A DNA stretch of 64,000 nt from Hippopus hippopus (Eukaryota; Mollusca; Bivalvia; Cardiida; Cardiidae), in contig OX328097.1 of NCBI GenBank assembly GCA_946811185.2, positions 28,853,627-28,917,626 of the forward strand, given 5' to 3'. Positions 12,201 through 27,200 of this stretch are shown in pieces (the first letter of the stretch is position 1; the number at the start of each line of letters is the position of its first letter). The notes under the pieces are model-generated. The model was given only the letters and a program-made list of their open reading frames with translations, did no database searches and was not told the DNA's origin. Made by a program: the position numbers and the translations under genes.

Positions 12201-15200
12201 GTTTTAATTCATAATCACACAAAAAAAATGGTTAAAGTAACTCAAAGGAGAAATATTTTTGGAGGAAAAAAATTATATGGATAAAATGCAGGGAAGAAGA
12301 GCAATGGTATCCATGGCTGTGAGGTAGAGTGTCGGACTTGTAACCAATTGGACCAGAGTTCAATTCTTAGGAGCAAGTGTCAGCTTTGGGGCTTTTCATT
12401 GGCCCATACACTCGGCGCAAGTACTGGTGTAGTTTCCAGGAAGCAGAACCTATTGGTTGACTATGAAAGAAACGCAAACTTCTTTTCAGAATGCTATGTG
12501 AAGGAAACATGATATCAAACAATGGACTTTTAGAATTTTGATTCAATCAGAAATCATTGTAGAATTTTTTCAACTGCATGCAGTTCATATGTCTTTTGTA
12601 GTGAGTTTGTAGAATTTCTTTGCATTGTAAGAATCTAGATTTTGATTCTCATAGGTTTTGTTATTAGCAAATTTTATATGTTATTATTGCAGACTGTAGA
12701 ATTTGATAATGCTTATTCAGGGGTAGGACATGACACAGGAGTGCTCCACCTGTTGTTCTTATGAAATATGTAAAGCTGCAAAAGTGGTACAAAACAATAT
12801 AAACAATATAATATAATTTGCATACTGAAATGTCTTTAACCCTTTACCACACAAACACAGTTTAGTTTTAATGACCATGAGAAAGAAGGCTTTTCAGAAC
12901 ATAGTGGGAAAAGGAGAAAATGCTAGTAACCAGCATTTTCTCATTTTCCCATAGTGTTTTCTGCTCTTTCCCTTCAACTTTCATAAATTTTATCATGAGA
13001 GCCACATTGAGTTTGTTGTCTTCAAATGCTTTCGAATTGGTGAAGTCTAAAATTTTGTCATGTGGTAAAGAGTTAAATCTCTGATCTTCACAATGCTGCT
13101 AAGAGCATTTTTTATTTTAGCTGATAATTGACATAAATAGATTTCTTACAGAAATATATACAAAAACGTAAAATAAGGGTTTTAATACTTAAGCATATCT
13201 TAAATTTTTCATGTTTACTGAGATCAACAGGTCAAGGGAACTTTGGTATTCATTGTTAGGTGGTTGATGTTCACAGGTTGCACTATTAGACAGGTATTTT
13301 TATTAATACATGGCTTTCTTTTCATAATTTAGTAAATGACATTTATATTGGTTAAGTAAGCCCTTTCACTTACAAAGACGAGAAACCTGCAGTAAAAGTA
13401 TAAATAAAAATGAGAAATTCTTCTATTTGGTGTACTGTGTTATGACTTTACTTTTTCATTTTGGTCTGTTTGTACTAGTCAATCTTAGCTTGTTAAGTGA
13501 AAACAATTCTTGAGGTAAATGAAGAACAGTGTAGATAATTTGTCTGAAAAAGTAAATGGAAAAAATGTCAATTTAGATACGGTCATTAATTCATTTTGAG
13601 TAGACTGTTGTTCTTGAAAGATGAGAAAAATCAATTTACTCTTTATACATGTGATTAAAAAGATAAATTGAGGATATTTGTTTTTTACGGTGAAAGATAG
13701 AAATTTATTTCATTGAGTGAACATCATCGGTAATATTTTCACGAGTGGCGCAAAATGGAGCACGAGAAATGTAAGGTAAATTACGTCATATTTCCATCTG
13801 CTTGTGAGGTACGCGCATTTTACCTAGGTAATTAGTGCGTGGGTACAACTATTTCCGCCTGCAAATGAAGAGTTAGAATATAAAAATCGGTATTTTCACT
13901 GGTCATAACCATGAAATATCGAAAAATATTTCACCGATATTTCTCGATAACCTACCGGAAAGCATGAAATAATTACTTAGTATCTTACATGAAGTATATA
14001 CAGGTAAAGCCACCAATAGCTCTTTCTTGAAAAAATCAAGGATTAGAGCAGCACTGTGGGAAAAGGGGGTTTTAACCCTTAACCTGCTAAATAAGTTAAA
14101 TGAAACTTTCAAGCCGACAGTAAAACCTCAACGTTCCTGTTTCAAATGTAGTTTTTGTGAAAAAAAATTATCCTTAATGGACAGTATAGATCCAAGATCA
14201 GACTGCACATTCTGTGCAGTCTGATTTTGATCTATATTGTCCGCAAAAAGGTCATTTAGTCAGACTTAGCAGCCTATGGGTTAATGCAAATCCATTGGTC
14301 AGTACATTTTGCAGATGGATCAAACACCTTTGTCACAGAGCATGACTATTACGCTATTATCATGATTTTTTTATTATGTGTGTTTTTTGTTTATGTTTGT
14401 GTTGTGTTATGTGACACCAGTGGTTTATGAGTTTTACTAATTTATGTGATCCTGATGTTTATGTCTTTTTTGTGTCTTTGTTTGTGTATTCTTCTTGTTG
14501 TTTTATCTGTTAAATTTTGTCTTTTTACCAGTACATCAGTATATGAGCCTTGCTCTTTGAAAAGAGGGTTTAATGGATCTGCTAAAAGTATGAACCCATA
14601 TTAGCTTGTGCAGTCCACAGGCTGACATGGGTTCAAACCTTGTGCTACTTTTTGTAAATTTTCTGCATATCCAACGACCATTCTGCCTCATGATTCAGTT
14701 GGTTGTTAGACAAACTGGATTTTATGGATCTGTAATTATGTGAAGAACTGCTTGGTATGATACATCACATAGATGCATTAAAGCTCCTTTTGCCAGAGTG
14801 CAACTCGGTTTTTATTTTACAGGGTATGTGATAAATAATTATGCTGTTCTGCTTTGTTGTATGAAATATCTGCAGTCTTATGAAAGCAAAGTTTTTGTTA
14901 TGTCTTGTTGCACAAACTGCTTGTTTATTTTTTTTTTCTGAATAATGTTAATTTTAGTATGACCAAGAGGATATTGAAGGTTCTTGGGTGAGAAGTTAAT
15001 GACTGATTTACATTTCCTACTTGATCAATTTAACTCATTACTGTACAAGCTGTATTTAGACTTAACAAAAGCTATACTATGCAGCACAAAGGAGAGAATT
15101 TGAAAGAAAGAAAAGTGTCCTCATTGGGTAATATGAAAAACAGTATTGGAAAAGAGGAAACTGCTGTTACAACCAATTTCTCCTTTTACAGCAATGTTTT

Positions 15201-18200
15201 TCAGAAGGTCTTTACGTTGTATTTGTATATTAATGGGTTAGAATCTAACACTTGTTAATGTGGCTTAAGTCCATTGATTCATGTTACATTTTTTTTCTCC
15301 TCAGAATGCATTCCCTCAATTCTCAGTTTAATAACTTAATGCTTATAGGCAATGTTATCACTTGCACTAGATTCTGCATTCTTTCTGAGTAAAAGACTCA
15401 GGCAATGTCAATAGTTTAATTATTAATAGTTTCATGTGTGGAACTTGTGGAATACGAATGAACTCAATGCTATCATCATCTTTTAAAACTGATTTTCTCA
15501 TTTACATATTTGTTTACTTGAGTACACTTTTATCAAATTCTGATTTGATGGTATTTTATGACAATGTAAACCTTATTTCTGTTATTTCAAAGCTTTCATT
15601 TATTTAATTATGTTTCCTGTGCCATTTGGCAAGTACAAAAATGTGCCATGACTTACAACAAGTTTTTGCAAATTCGTTTTTCAAACATGTGCTTTCTCCT
15701 TTTCGCACAAGTGAAACCATTATTTTGGAAGAAATGGGGAAACCCTAATTTTTCATTGACTTTTTCCTCATATATGTGCATTATTACTTCCAAGATTTTA
15801 AGGTTTTATATTAATGAGGCTATAAGTGTTAGTTCTGAAAACCATGAATAAATTGTTGGTGCAACTTCAAGTTGTGATGTGTGTCTCTAAACCATACACC
15901 TGTGATTTTGTGAGTTTATTTTGTTTTGTTATGTCACAAGAGCAATAATGCAATCCCTTCCTAACTGAGATTTTTACCACTACCTTTTTTATCCTTTTTG
16001 TCAATGGTTTTTACCCTGTATATCCTAAAGTCAATGGTACAGTATAGAAATGACTTTTTACACCCCTGCAGTTGGCAGCGTTGGAAAACCTGTGGAACAA
16101 GGTGTAATTGCTTCTAGCAGGCCATTGCTCTTTTTTACCACAGTGATTTCTAACCATTTAAAAATACTTTTTTGTTTTTCTTTTTTTCAAAATTTGGTTC
16201 TTTATAGGATGGTTTTTGGTTAGTCTGTATTAAGTCTCAACAATAAGTGGCTGAGCAAAATTTAATGCTTTAACAAATTGTTGACAAAAAAAAAGGCCAA
16301 AGATATGAATGAAAAATTATTTTACAGACTGGTGTTTAGTATTTTAATCTTTGTTCCTTACTTTCTTGCTTTTCTATTAGAGAAGTCATGTCAGTTAACG
16401 GAAACATACCTTTATTCCTTTTTGCTTTTTTAATCTAAACAATTAATGGTATTACAAATAATGCTTCAGAAATATTCTTTATATCTTTCATAATTCTTTG
16501 CAAGTATGAACACATTGCCTCCTGCAGACAACTTTTCATCTGCCAGACTGCTTTTTAAAACAAGGATGTAGCAGACAGTTTCTTTCTTTTGCCACAATAT
16601 TTACTTGTGTATTTATAAAACTTTAACCCTTTACGACACAATCCAGTATTTTAACAACCCTGAGGTAGAGGGCTTTTGAAAACATTCTGTGAAAAGAAGA
16701 AAATGCTTGAAATCAGCATTGTCTTCTTTTCCTACAATCTTTTCCACTTCCTCTAGAACAAATCTCATCATTTGAGTCATATTTTGTTTGTCCTCGACAA
16801 ATTCTTTCAATATGGATGAGTCTAAAGTTTTGTCATAATAGTAAAGGGTTAATTCATGTATATTACCTAAGTAAACAAAGAAGTTTTCAAAGGCATCTTC
16901 TGCACATTTGTTTCAGGAAGTAATGAGTCTAGGGCTTTCAATGTTTCTTACCAGCAAAGCTTTGGTTTTGAAAACTTTTTATTACTTTTACTGTCTGAAA
17001 ATATTCATTTTGTCTTCCAATATATGATCAACAGCTTAATTAAAATATGCAGTAACCTTCTTTGACTGTTACTTGTCTAATATAGATGTTAGATGGATGA
17101 TTTTTTTTTTCCACGGATCTTGTCTTTCCAGTCAATCTGCTTTTTAGGAGATTTAACAACTTTCAAAGATACTAGTATGTTATTGCAAACTCTTGTCACA
17201 ATTTATGTGTACATTGATTGCAAAATTCATTTATCCTCAAATTTGATTACTTTTTCTCCTGTTTCAGATACATTTTCTATGTCTAGTTCTAGTGTGCCAT
17301 TAAATACTTTTTGTCAATTTATTTTCCGCCTCGACATAAGTTAAAAGAGCATCTATAGCAAACAATTTGTGACACATCAGCAAAATATTTGACTGTACAT
17401 ACTCAAGCTTTTTTCCAAACAACCAAATCTTTGACTCAACCAGATTGAAAGCATTTTTCAGATAGCAAAATCAAATGAAGCTTGACTGATTGGATTTGAC
17501 TTTGAGCAGATAGAAAACATTTAGGAAAAAGCTGGATACCAGTATCTCATCCTTTCCAGCAATGTCTTTAAAAGCCTTTTTTTTTTCAAGAGATTGTGTC
17601 TCGAACTTCTGGTTTTAGCACTAAATTCACCTGTCTAATTTGTTTCTTTTTAGCTCAAGATAAGTTGAAAACGTTTGTGAAGCCTGAACCACACAATCCT
17701 GACATTTTTTCCATTTCCCACAATGTTTTCTATGCTGTCAAAATACAAATCTGGTCATTTCAGAAGCCTGTAATTTGTCGCCTACAAATGCTTTGAATTT
17801 GGCCAAGTCTAGAATATTGTCAATTGGTAAAGAGTTAATCATTGGCTAGAGTTATAGATAGGCTATAACAGAATAGGTCAGCCAATCAGATGGCTAATCT
17901 TGTGAGTATGGCCAGGGTACTTATTCATCAACTATTCCTTAGAATGTTCTAAGTCTTATTCTCAAGAGTTTTCTAAATTTGAAAGTAATACAACTTTTGA
18001 TTGGCTAAACCATTTGGTACAGTCAATCAGAAGTTGCATTACTATTTAGATAAAGTAGACTTAGAATGTATTCAAGAAAACATACCCTGGTCTTGGAAAC
18101 TGGATTAAGAATGAATGGAGATAATGAAAATGTTCAAACAAAAATTGTATTCAAGAATACCACAACTGAAATAAGTATACACTAACACTGTATATTGTTT

Positions 18201-21200
18201 ATCTGTGAAATGTTTTGATTTAGAACAAAGACTTGGATAAAATTATTGAAGAAATTGGTTGAACTGAATGAAACAGTTAAGAGAAAAGGCATGGTGATCT
18301 TCATTAGAAATATTGATGTTATTTATTTGATGCTGAACTGATGTAATAACATTATGCTGCTGTTATTTCCATAGGCATCTCAGATGGTGTTCTTTAGAGA
18401 TGCAGTTGACCACATCTGTAGAGCAGCAAGAATTTTCAGTCAGCCTGGTGGACATATGATATTGGTAAGTTCTGACACAAAGGTTAATATAGATATGGAT
18501 ATACACATATACAACTTTACTCTGAAAGAGTAACTTAAAATTTGAAAATTCTGTTTTATATTCATATTGAGAAAAACCATTGGCTTGGTCATCTTTACTT
18601 ATAGAACTGGCTCTTTGACTGGTTAATTCTATGTAACTTGGCATATCTTGAGTTTTTATTTTCTTTTAAGGAACAGCATGCTTTTAAACTGGAAATGCAT
18701 CTGAATGTAAAACAATTGTAAAAATATATTAATTTTTATGAAAATGTTCAGATAAAGTATATTTGAAATGTTACGATATTTGCAAAAGGCTCCAAAATTT
18801 GCAAAATGTTTGATGGTTAACCCTTTTCCAAATCCATCTGGAGTTTCGACAGCCATAGTTAAAACAAAATTAAATCAATATAGAAATAGGAAAAAATGCT
18901 GGTAACAAGCATTTTCTCTTTTTCCCTACAATGTTGTCTACACTATCAAAGACAGATCCTTTCCCATGAATCACATTTAATATGTCTGCAAATGCTTTCA
19001 CTTTGTACAAAATTTTGTCATCTGTTGAGGAGTTAAATCTAAAATAGAGTTTAACTTACCGTGTAATATCATATTTTTCCAGGTTGGACTTGATGGTTGT
19101 GGCAAGTCCACCGTTGCTCATCTTGCCAGCTTCATTGCTGGCTGTGAATTGTTTAAACTGACATTACACCGAGGTTATGCAACACCAGAGTTCAGAGAGG
19201 ATGTGAAAAAAGTGTTCTTTCGAAGTGGTCTGAAAGGGGAGAAAATGGTGTTCTTACTGACAGATGCAGATATTGTTAAGGTATATATATGTATGCATGT
19301 ATACATGTATATGGTATCCCATAGAATCTGAAACCATTTCAAAAGCTTATGATTTTTAATCAGAGTAAACACCTTATATAAAAGTTACATGCCAACATTG
19401 TATCTACCATGATACAGTTTTACTAAATGAGCATATTCCCACAAAATATACAGATTTTGAAAAAGGTAAAGCTGATTTATTACATACATCATATTACATC
19501 CTTTTTTGTTTTCACAATGATGTAACAACCACTTCTAAATTCATGATCATGGCATAGCAAGTTTCATGATTCATTCTCATGATGTCTTTTCTGTTTGTCA
19601 AGGATTGATGTTTAATTTGCTATTCAGATATTTTTTTTTCATCCAGGGATTCGGGTTTTCTGTCTCTCAGAACACCAAGAATGGAGAAGAAGTTTCTGGG
19701 TACAATTTGCAAAACTAGTTGGAGACATCGTCTTTTATAACAAATGGCCTGCAACATGCGAAAAGGGGCATTCGGACATTTGCGTAAAGTGTCGTCTCGG
19801 ATCAGCCTGCGCAGTCCGCGCAGGCTAATCCGAGATGGCACTTTACGACTACATTAGATTTTGTGCTACAGAAGACTTGCGCAAAACAGAAAATTACATA
19901 AAAACGGAAAGTGCCATCTCGGATTAGCCTGCGCGGACTGCTCAGGCTGATCTGACACGACACTTTACGCAAATGTCCGAATGCCCCTTTTCCTGTGTTG
20001 CATGCCAAATGATGTCAAAGGACACCAATTTCTCTAAAATGATATTAGATACACATATTCTTTCATAATATCAGCCATAAGAACTTAGTTCCATCCCTAT
20101 TGACTTACCACATCTACAATTAAGGTTTGCCAACAAAAGATAAAATGGCATCTTTTTGAAATGGCAACAGATGTTCTTGGACACTTTGTACTAATTTTGT
20201 ATCAAACACTCATGCCATTTGGTGAAATATTGTGTTGTCATAAACTTTTTTTTTTACACTAAAGTCGGAAACTACAGAAAAAGATTCTTTTGTACGGGAG
20301 AAGGATTACGGGCAGCTCTCATTTTAGAAAAAATTATTCTGTCCTTCAAGCAGAATCTATGAGGCAGCTGTAGGCCTTAACTCTTTACCACACAATGACG
20401 CCTATTGACGCCCCTAAAAAAAAGGTCTTTTGAAAACATTGTGGGAAAAGGAGAAAATGCTGGTAACCAGCAATTTCTCCTTTTCCCACAAAGTTTTCTA
20501 CCCTATCAAAGAAAAGTTGCGTCATTTGAGCCACTATGAAATTGTCGTCTGCAAATGCTTTCAATTTGGATAGGTCTTAAATTTTGCCGTGTGGTAAAGG
20601 GTTAAAGAAATAATTTAACTCTTTTCCAAGCAATCCTGTGTGTTAATGACCCTCAGGATGAAGCTATTGAAAACATTGTGTGAAAAGAAAATGCTGGTAA
20701 CTAGCATTTTCTTTCTTTTCACACAATGTTTTCCAACCTTTCAAAGATAATCCCCATCATTTTAGCCACAGATAATTTGTCTCTTTCAAAATTTTCTCAG
20801 TTTGGACAAGTCTATAACTTTGTTGTTTGGTGAAGAGTAAAAAATATTGCTTAACACCTTACAAAAATATTGTAGAGAAAAAGGAGAAAATGCTGTTAGT
20901 CAGCATTTTCTTCTTTTCCCATCATGTTTTCTACCCTTTCAAGTACATTATTCAATTATTTGAATCTTATTATGATTTGTGGTTTGCGAATACTTCCTAT
21001 AGGGATCTGTCTGAGATATTGCCATCTTAAAAGAAAGTGCTTAAAATGTTGATTTCTTGATTTGTGTTTGACTTATTTTGAAAATGTATTATGATTTGTA
21101 TGTCTTTTCAAATACCAGGAGAGTTTTCTGGAAGACATAAACTGTATCTTGAACTCTGGTGAGGTGCCAGACTTATTTGACCAGGAGGAGATGGATAACA

Positions 21201-24200
21201 TAACAATGGAGCTGAAACAGGAAGCTGTACAAGCTGACATTCCTGATACACGCCAGGCAGTATACAACTTCTTCATACAACGGGTGCGCCAGAACCTCCA
21301 TGTTGTATTGACTTTGAGTCCCGCAGGAGGACAGTTTCGCCAGCGGTGTCGGATGAATCCTGCTCTGATAAACTGTTGTACGATAGACTGGTATGATGAA
21401 TGGGATGAAGAAGCATCCTTAAATGTTGCAGATGTGTTTTTTGAGAATGCTGAATTCATAGCTGATAAAGACACTGACATCCAGGTAAACTAGGATAAAT
21501 AGTAAACCATTAATGACTAATTGTTTGTTTTATGTGTTTGTGAAAAATGATACATGTATACATATACTTTGAACCTACAAAATCCAAACAGCAGACAGCC
21601 TTTAAAGCTTCCCTGTAAAATATGGATAATGGTTCTCAATACTTTGTCAAGCAAACAAATATTTGGAAAAGGAGAAATTTATTGTTAACAGTAATGTCTC
21701 TTTTTGCTATGGTGTTTAAAGAGTGGGAGCCCTCAAGACACAAATTGTGTGCTGGGGCTAAGGTATTTTTCTGAAGAAGACAACTTTTGATGCATTTGCA
21801 GTGAAGAAGAACTGACTTTTTTTTATTGGACAGAAAAGCATTTTTAATGCATTCTTGTACAAGCTACATTGTGTTCTGGGTTCATATTTATCTGTTGCTA
21901 CATTCTAGTCAGCTGTCAGCTTTGCCTTTCTCAGCAATATAGGAATGTTAGTTTTGGAGTTTAGCATAAGATGTGAATTAAGAATGATTAATGAAAAGGA
22001 GTATTTATATGTCTGTTTCTTAATCTGTAAAGCAACTTTCATGACTGTAGTAACCTTTGAGGCCAGTATAGATCAAGATCAGACTGCACAAAATGTGGAC
22101 AAATGTGCAGTCTGATCTTGATCTACACTTACCGCTTTGCTAAATCTTTATAGAAAAAAGCAACCATGAAATTGCAATTATTTGGGTCTTACGTGCAGTC
22201 TGATCTTGATCTACACTGTATGCTTTGCTAAATCTTTATAGACAAAAGTAACCATGAAATTGCAATTATTTGGGTCTTATGTGCAGTCTGATTTTTTATC
22301 TAAACTGTTTGCTTTGCTAATTCTTCATAGACAAAAGCAAACATGAAATAGCAATTATTTGGGTCTTATTTTTGACTGAAAAAGTGGTGTTGGGTTTATT
22401 CAACACTTTATGGGCTAACTTCATGTCATTGCAATGTGTTACATTCTTACTGTCATGTTCCTTGTAGATATTGCCAAGATTTTAAACACTGTATGTGACT
22501 TGGATATTTCTCACTTGTTTTCAGGAGTTAAAGAAGAAAGTAGGGATACTGTGTGTAGAGATACATAAGAGTGTAGCTGTAATGGCTGGCACCTTCTGGC
22601 AGGAGATGAGAAGGCATTACTACTCTACACCCAGCAGTTACATGGAGTTGATCAGACTCTACTCCAAGTTACTGAAAGAAAACAAATCTGAATTCATGAA
22701 TAACAAGTAAGCAGTTTACTTAATATTCTCACCTTTTGGTCTGTAATAGAATTCAGGTATCTAAGTAGACATAATTTAATTCTACACTTTAACACTAAAC
22801 AAAATGACAAAAATTTAAGATCTTTCCAAATTGTAAGCATTTGCAGATGGCAAGTGAAATGTGGCACAAATGATGGGATTTGCCTATAAAAGGATAGAAA
22901 ATAGTGTGGGAAAAGGAGAAAATGCTTTTTACTAGCATTTTCTCCTTTTCCCACTATGTTTTTGAATACTGTCTTTCTTGAGGTCTTCAAAATAGAGGAT
23001 TGTGTGGTAAAAGGATAATAAAGACAGTGTTCAACCCTTTCCACATAAACTCGAGTTTTAACGACCCTGAGAAAGACAACTTTTATAGAAGAATCCAATC
23101 ATTTGAATAATATTTGATTTGTTGTCTGCAATTGCTTGCAATTTCGACAAATGTAAAATTTTATTGTTTGGTTAAGAGTTATAGATTGGTTTTTGATACC
23201 TAGTTACCACACTGATTTGTGTTTGTGAAACCCTTTGGCTGAGTGCTGCATAGTTGGCAAGTGGGTAAAATTAGGGTGAGAAAGTATCCTTAAAGACACA
23301 TCTTTACAGCCAGAGAGAAAAAAAATGCTGTTAAAAATTTATAGTATGTAGAATGGTTCAGATATTGGTCAGCTGTGTAACATACAAAAATAATCAATAA
23401 ATATGATGTATAGGATGAATAAAATCAAGGGATTAATCTTCATTTAAAACTGGAAACAACAACAGTGCTTCGTTTGGTGGCTCCAAGAGAATGAAATGCA
23501 TTTTCTATTGGTCAGTCTGTGCCACCTTGGAAAGGTCAGGGGCAATATTTCGCATGAAGATACAAGAATGTTTATAGTTTCATGAAATAAAGATGAAATT
23601 GGCAAAAAAAACTGGCTGAAAATGAGTAAAGATGTATCTTTAATCAATTATCAGATCAACTTCTGTTGTAGACATGTAATTATAATATTTTTAGGAACCG
23701 TTTACTGGTTGGATTATTCAAGTTATCAGAAGCAAACAGTCTTGTTGGAACAATGAAGGAAGAATTTGTGAGCTTAGGACCTAGAATTGTGAAAAAACAG
23801 AAGGTATATTAGTCTGCTTGTCAACCCTTTTCTTTTTACATTCTATAGGTTCTAATGGAACACATATATCTATGAATAATAATTGAATAAATGAATAAAA
23901 TTCAATTGGGTCTAATTACATGTGTATCTAGAAATGATACTTGGTTTCTAGTGTGACTAGAAATTCAAGAAATGAGCCATGCTGTGTGAAACGGGAGCTT
24001 AATACATTTGCAAAAAGCACTGACCCAGGTCATCCTGTGCAGTCAACACAGGCTGACCTGGACCAAAATTTTCTCCTTTGGTAAATTTTCTGCATGTCAA
24101 CAGTGTACCTCATGATTTAGTATGCTGTAATACAAAGCAGATTTTATGGATCTATAATATTTGCTTGGTATCATACATCATGGAGGTACATTAAGCCCCA

Positions 24201-27200
24201 CTTTCACAGTACATGGCTCAAATATTTTTGCCTCTCATATATTGCAAGATGTTATCAGGCATGTGTATAGATTCAGACATCACAAAATTAAGACCTAAAG
24301 ACTTAACCCAAACCAAACAATCCTGAGTTGTAGTGCCCCTGAGAAAGAGAGCTTTTTCGAATATTGTAGGAAAAGGAGCAAATTCTGGATGCATTTTCTC
24401 TTTTTCCATCAGTGTTTCCTGCCATTTCAAATGCATATCTCATCATTTGAGCCACAGTCATTTTGCCATCTGCAAATGCCCTCAGTTTTGACAAGTCTTA
24501 AAATTTGTCATCCAGTAAAGACTTAAATTACTAGCTAGGTTCAATTGCAATTCCTGTTTCAGGATACAGAACTATTGCTGCAGCAGTTGGAAAAAGATCG
24601 TGAAGCTGTGAATGAGGTTAGGGCTATTGTTGAACATGAGGAGAGTATCATGAAGAAAGAAAAACAGATAGTGCAAGATTATGCTGACGTATGTAGTCTT
24701 TTTCATAAGCGCTCAAATATCTCTGAACTTGACTGTCTACTTGAGAGCAAAAGTTCTATGTATTAGCTGAAAAGGTGAAACTGAAACAAAACTGCAATTT
24801 TTATTTGAGAAAACCTTCAGAGTTGTGTATATGTGACAAAGTTTAGGAGAGGCCTATCTCCTTCAGCACCAAATATAGCTAGCCTGTTTTGACAGATGAC
24901 AATGCAATTCACTAAAACTTGGAAAAAAAGTATCTAGAGGCTTGACTAAACCAGTGGACAGTATAGATTAAAAACCAGATTTTACAGAGCATGCAGTCTG
25001 ATCTTGGTAGATGCCGTCTGCAAAAGCCTCTTTTCGACTGTCGTGCTGGAAGGCTTTTAATTTGTAGCCTTCATGGTGCTATAACAGGAAGAAAGGGGGT
25101 TATTGTTAATGGCATAGTTCAAGATCAGACTGCACTCAGTGTGATGTCTGATTTTTTTATCTGTGCTATCCCCTCTTTTAGTCAAGCCTCTAAGATAAAT
25201 ATCTTTCTGATTTTTTGTTGATTGTATATTTTAGCCTTTGAAAAAAGTTGAGTGCATTTAATTGGGACCAGAAGATCATTGTATAGTGTATTGATGTAGT
25301 GCAACATGTGGTATATCACCCTACTCCAATTGATCCATGTATTAACAATTCTTATGAACATCCCTTTTGAAAGTGTTGTGGGAAAAGGAGAAAACACTGC
25401 CTTGGGATCATTTTTTTTTTCTTCTCTATCCACAAGGATTTTTTATCCTTTTAAAAAGACAAGTCCCATCATTTGAGCCATATGTAAGTTAGTGTCTGCA
25501 AATGATTTTAATATGGAAGAACCTACAGTTTTGTCATCTTGTAAAGAAATAAAGTGCATGTGTTATGAAAGTGCATGTTGAGTACTTAGAAATCCGAGTA
25601 AGATGAAGTTGCCAAATAAAAACTTTATTTTGGATACTTGTTAGAATTGCCTAAATGGGACAATTTAACTCTTAACCAAATGAAACAATTCAGACTAGTC
25701 CAAATTGAAAGTACTTGCAGACGATTAAACAAATGTGACTCAAAAAATTGGAAGTTGATTTGGGAAAGACTGGAAAAATTATTTTGCCATAATGTTTTCA
25801 AAAGTCTTCTTTCTCGGGGCCGTTGAAAGTAGGATTGTGTGGTAAAGGGTTAAATGGATGCCCATAGTGAAGAACTGAAAAGATGTTTCTCTTTGAACCT
25901 GAAATTATTTTTTAACCGATTTCCTTTTCAGGAATGTGAGCAGGACCTGAAGTCTGTTATACCAGCTCTACAGGAAGCTGTTGAGGCCCTGGAAACACTA
26001 GATAAAGCATCCATCTCTGAGATCAGGGTCTACAAAAGTCCACCTTTCCTTGTCAGCACAGTACTCAATGCTGTCTGTGTACTATTTCAGAAAAAACCAG
26101 ATTGGCCAACAGCCAAAATGATGCTTGGAGATGCAAATTTCCTCAAGAAACTGTTACAGTTTGACAAAAACAGTTTGCCAGATAGGGTAATTGGCTCTTT
26201 TATGTCTGTTCTCATGTGCAGGATAACTTCAACTTAACTTTGTTTTTCATTGAACCGAGGCATTTTTATACCTACGAAATATTGTTACTCATTGAACCAA
26301 GAGGTTTTAATACCCAAGGAATACAAATACCAATGCCAATCATTTTAACAGAAAGGAAATAGATTTTTTTCCCAGTATTAAAAATATTGTTGGAAAAGGA
26401 ACATTACTGTTGCTCTTATTTCCACAACTTTTTTTGGAAGGTTTCAAAGGTTAAAAAAAGTCATTAATGTACAGTTGTGTGTTAATTTGATTTTATGATT
26501 TTTGTAGGTATTCCATAAATTGAAGAAGTACACGAAAGACCCTGACTTTAAACCTGAGACTGTAGGTAAAGTGTCCCTTGCATGCAAGTCCATCTGTCAG
26601 TGGGTATTAGCCTTAGAACATTATAATGAGGTGTACAAGGTAAGGTTTCAATATTTTCTTGGGTAATTTGTTTATCTTCTCTCTGAAAAACATTGGTAAT
26701 TATGCTCCATGCTTTGCCTCTAACTAATTTGTATTTGTCAGTCTGTCAATAGGTGTTCCAAAACTTGTCTGGACAATTAGTAGATGCTAGCTATACCTAG
26801 ATTTTCTTCAAACTTAGTACATGTAGAAATATCCATGAAATGTAGACCATTCCTTTTGATTTGAGTTCAAAGGTCAAATGTGAGGGATCTTTATTTTCAA
26901 GGCACTGAAAAGGGGGATGATGCATGTATTCAGAATCCTAACATTAACATGCACAGTCTTAGATTTTTACACTTTCTTTCTTCTATCACCAACTGTAATC
27001 TCTGAGGAGGAAAATAAACTGAAATCTGCCTTGCTTGAACTACCTATATTGAATGACTTACATGTGGTTAGAAATCATATTGACATTTCATAATGTCAAA
27101 CAAGAAACATTGTTTATGTGATCTCATAATTGAGAAGGAGCTTGCAAAAAGAATTGGCAAATCTTGTTGAGAGTTTGTAGAAACATGCCGATACAGTAGT

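Noticed and set aside
17093..17344. 83-codon ORF
   Set aside because: Hydrophobic and low-complexity with no family features, in an AT-rich intron.
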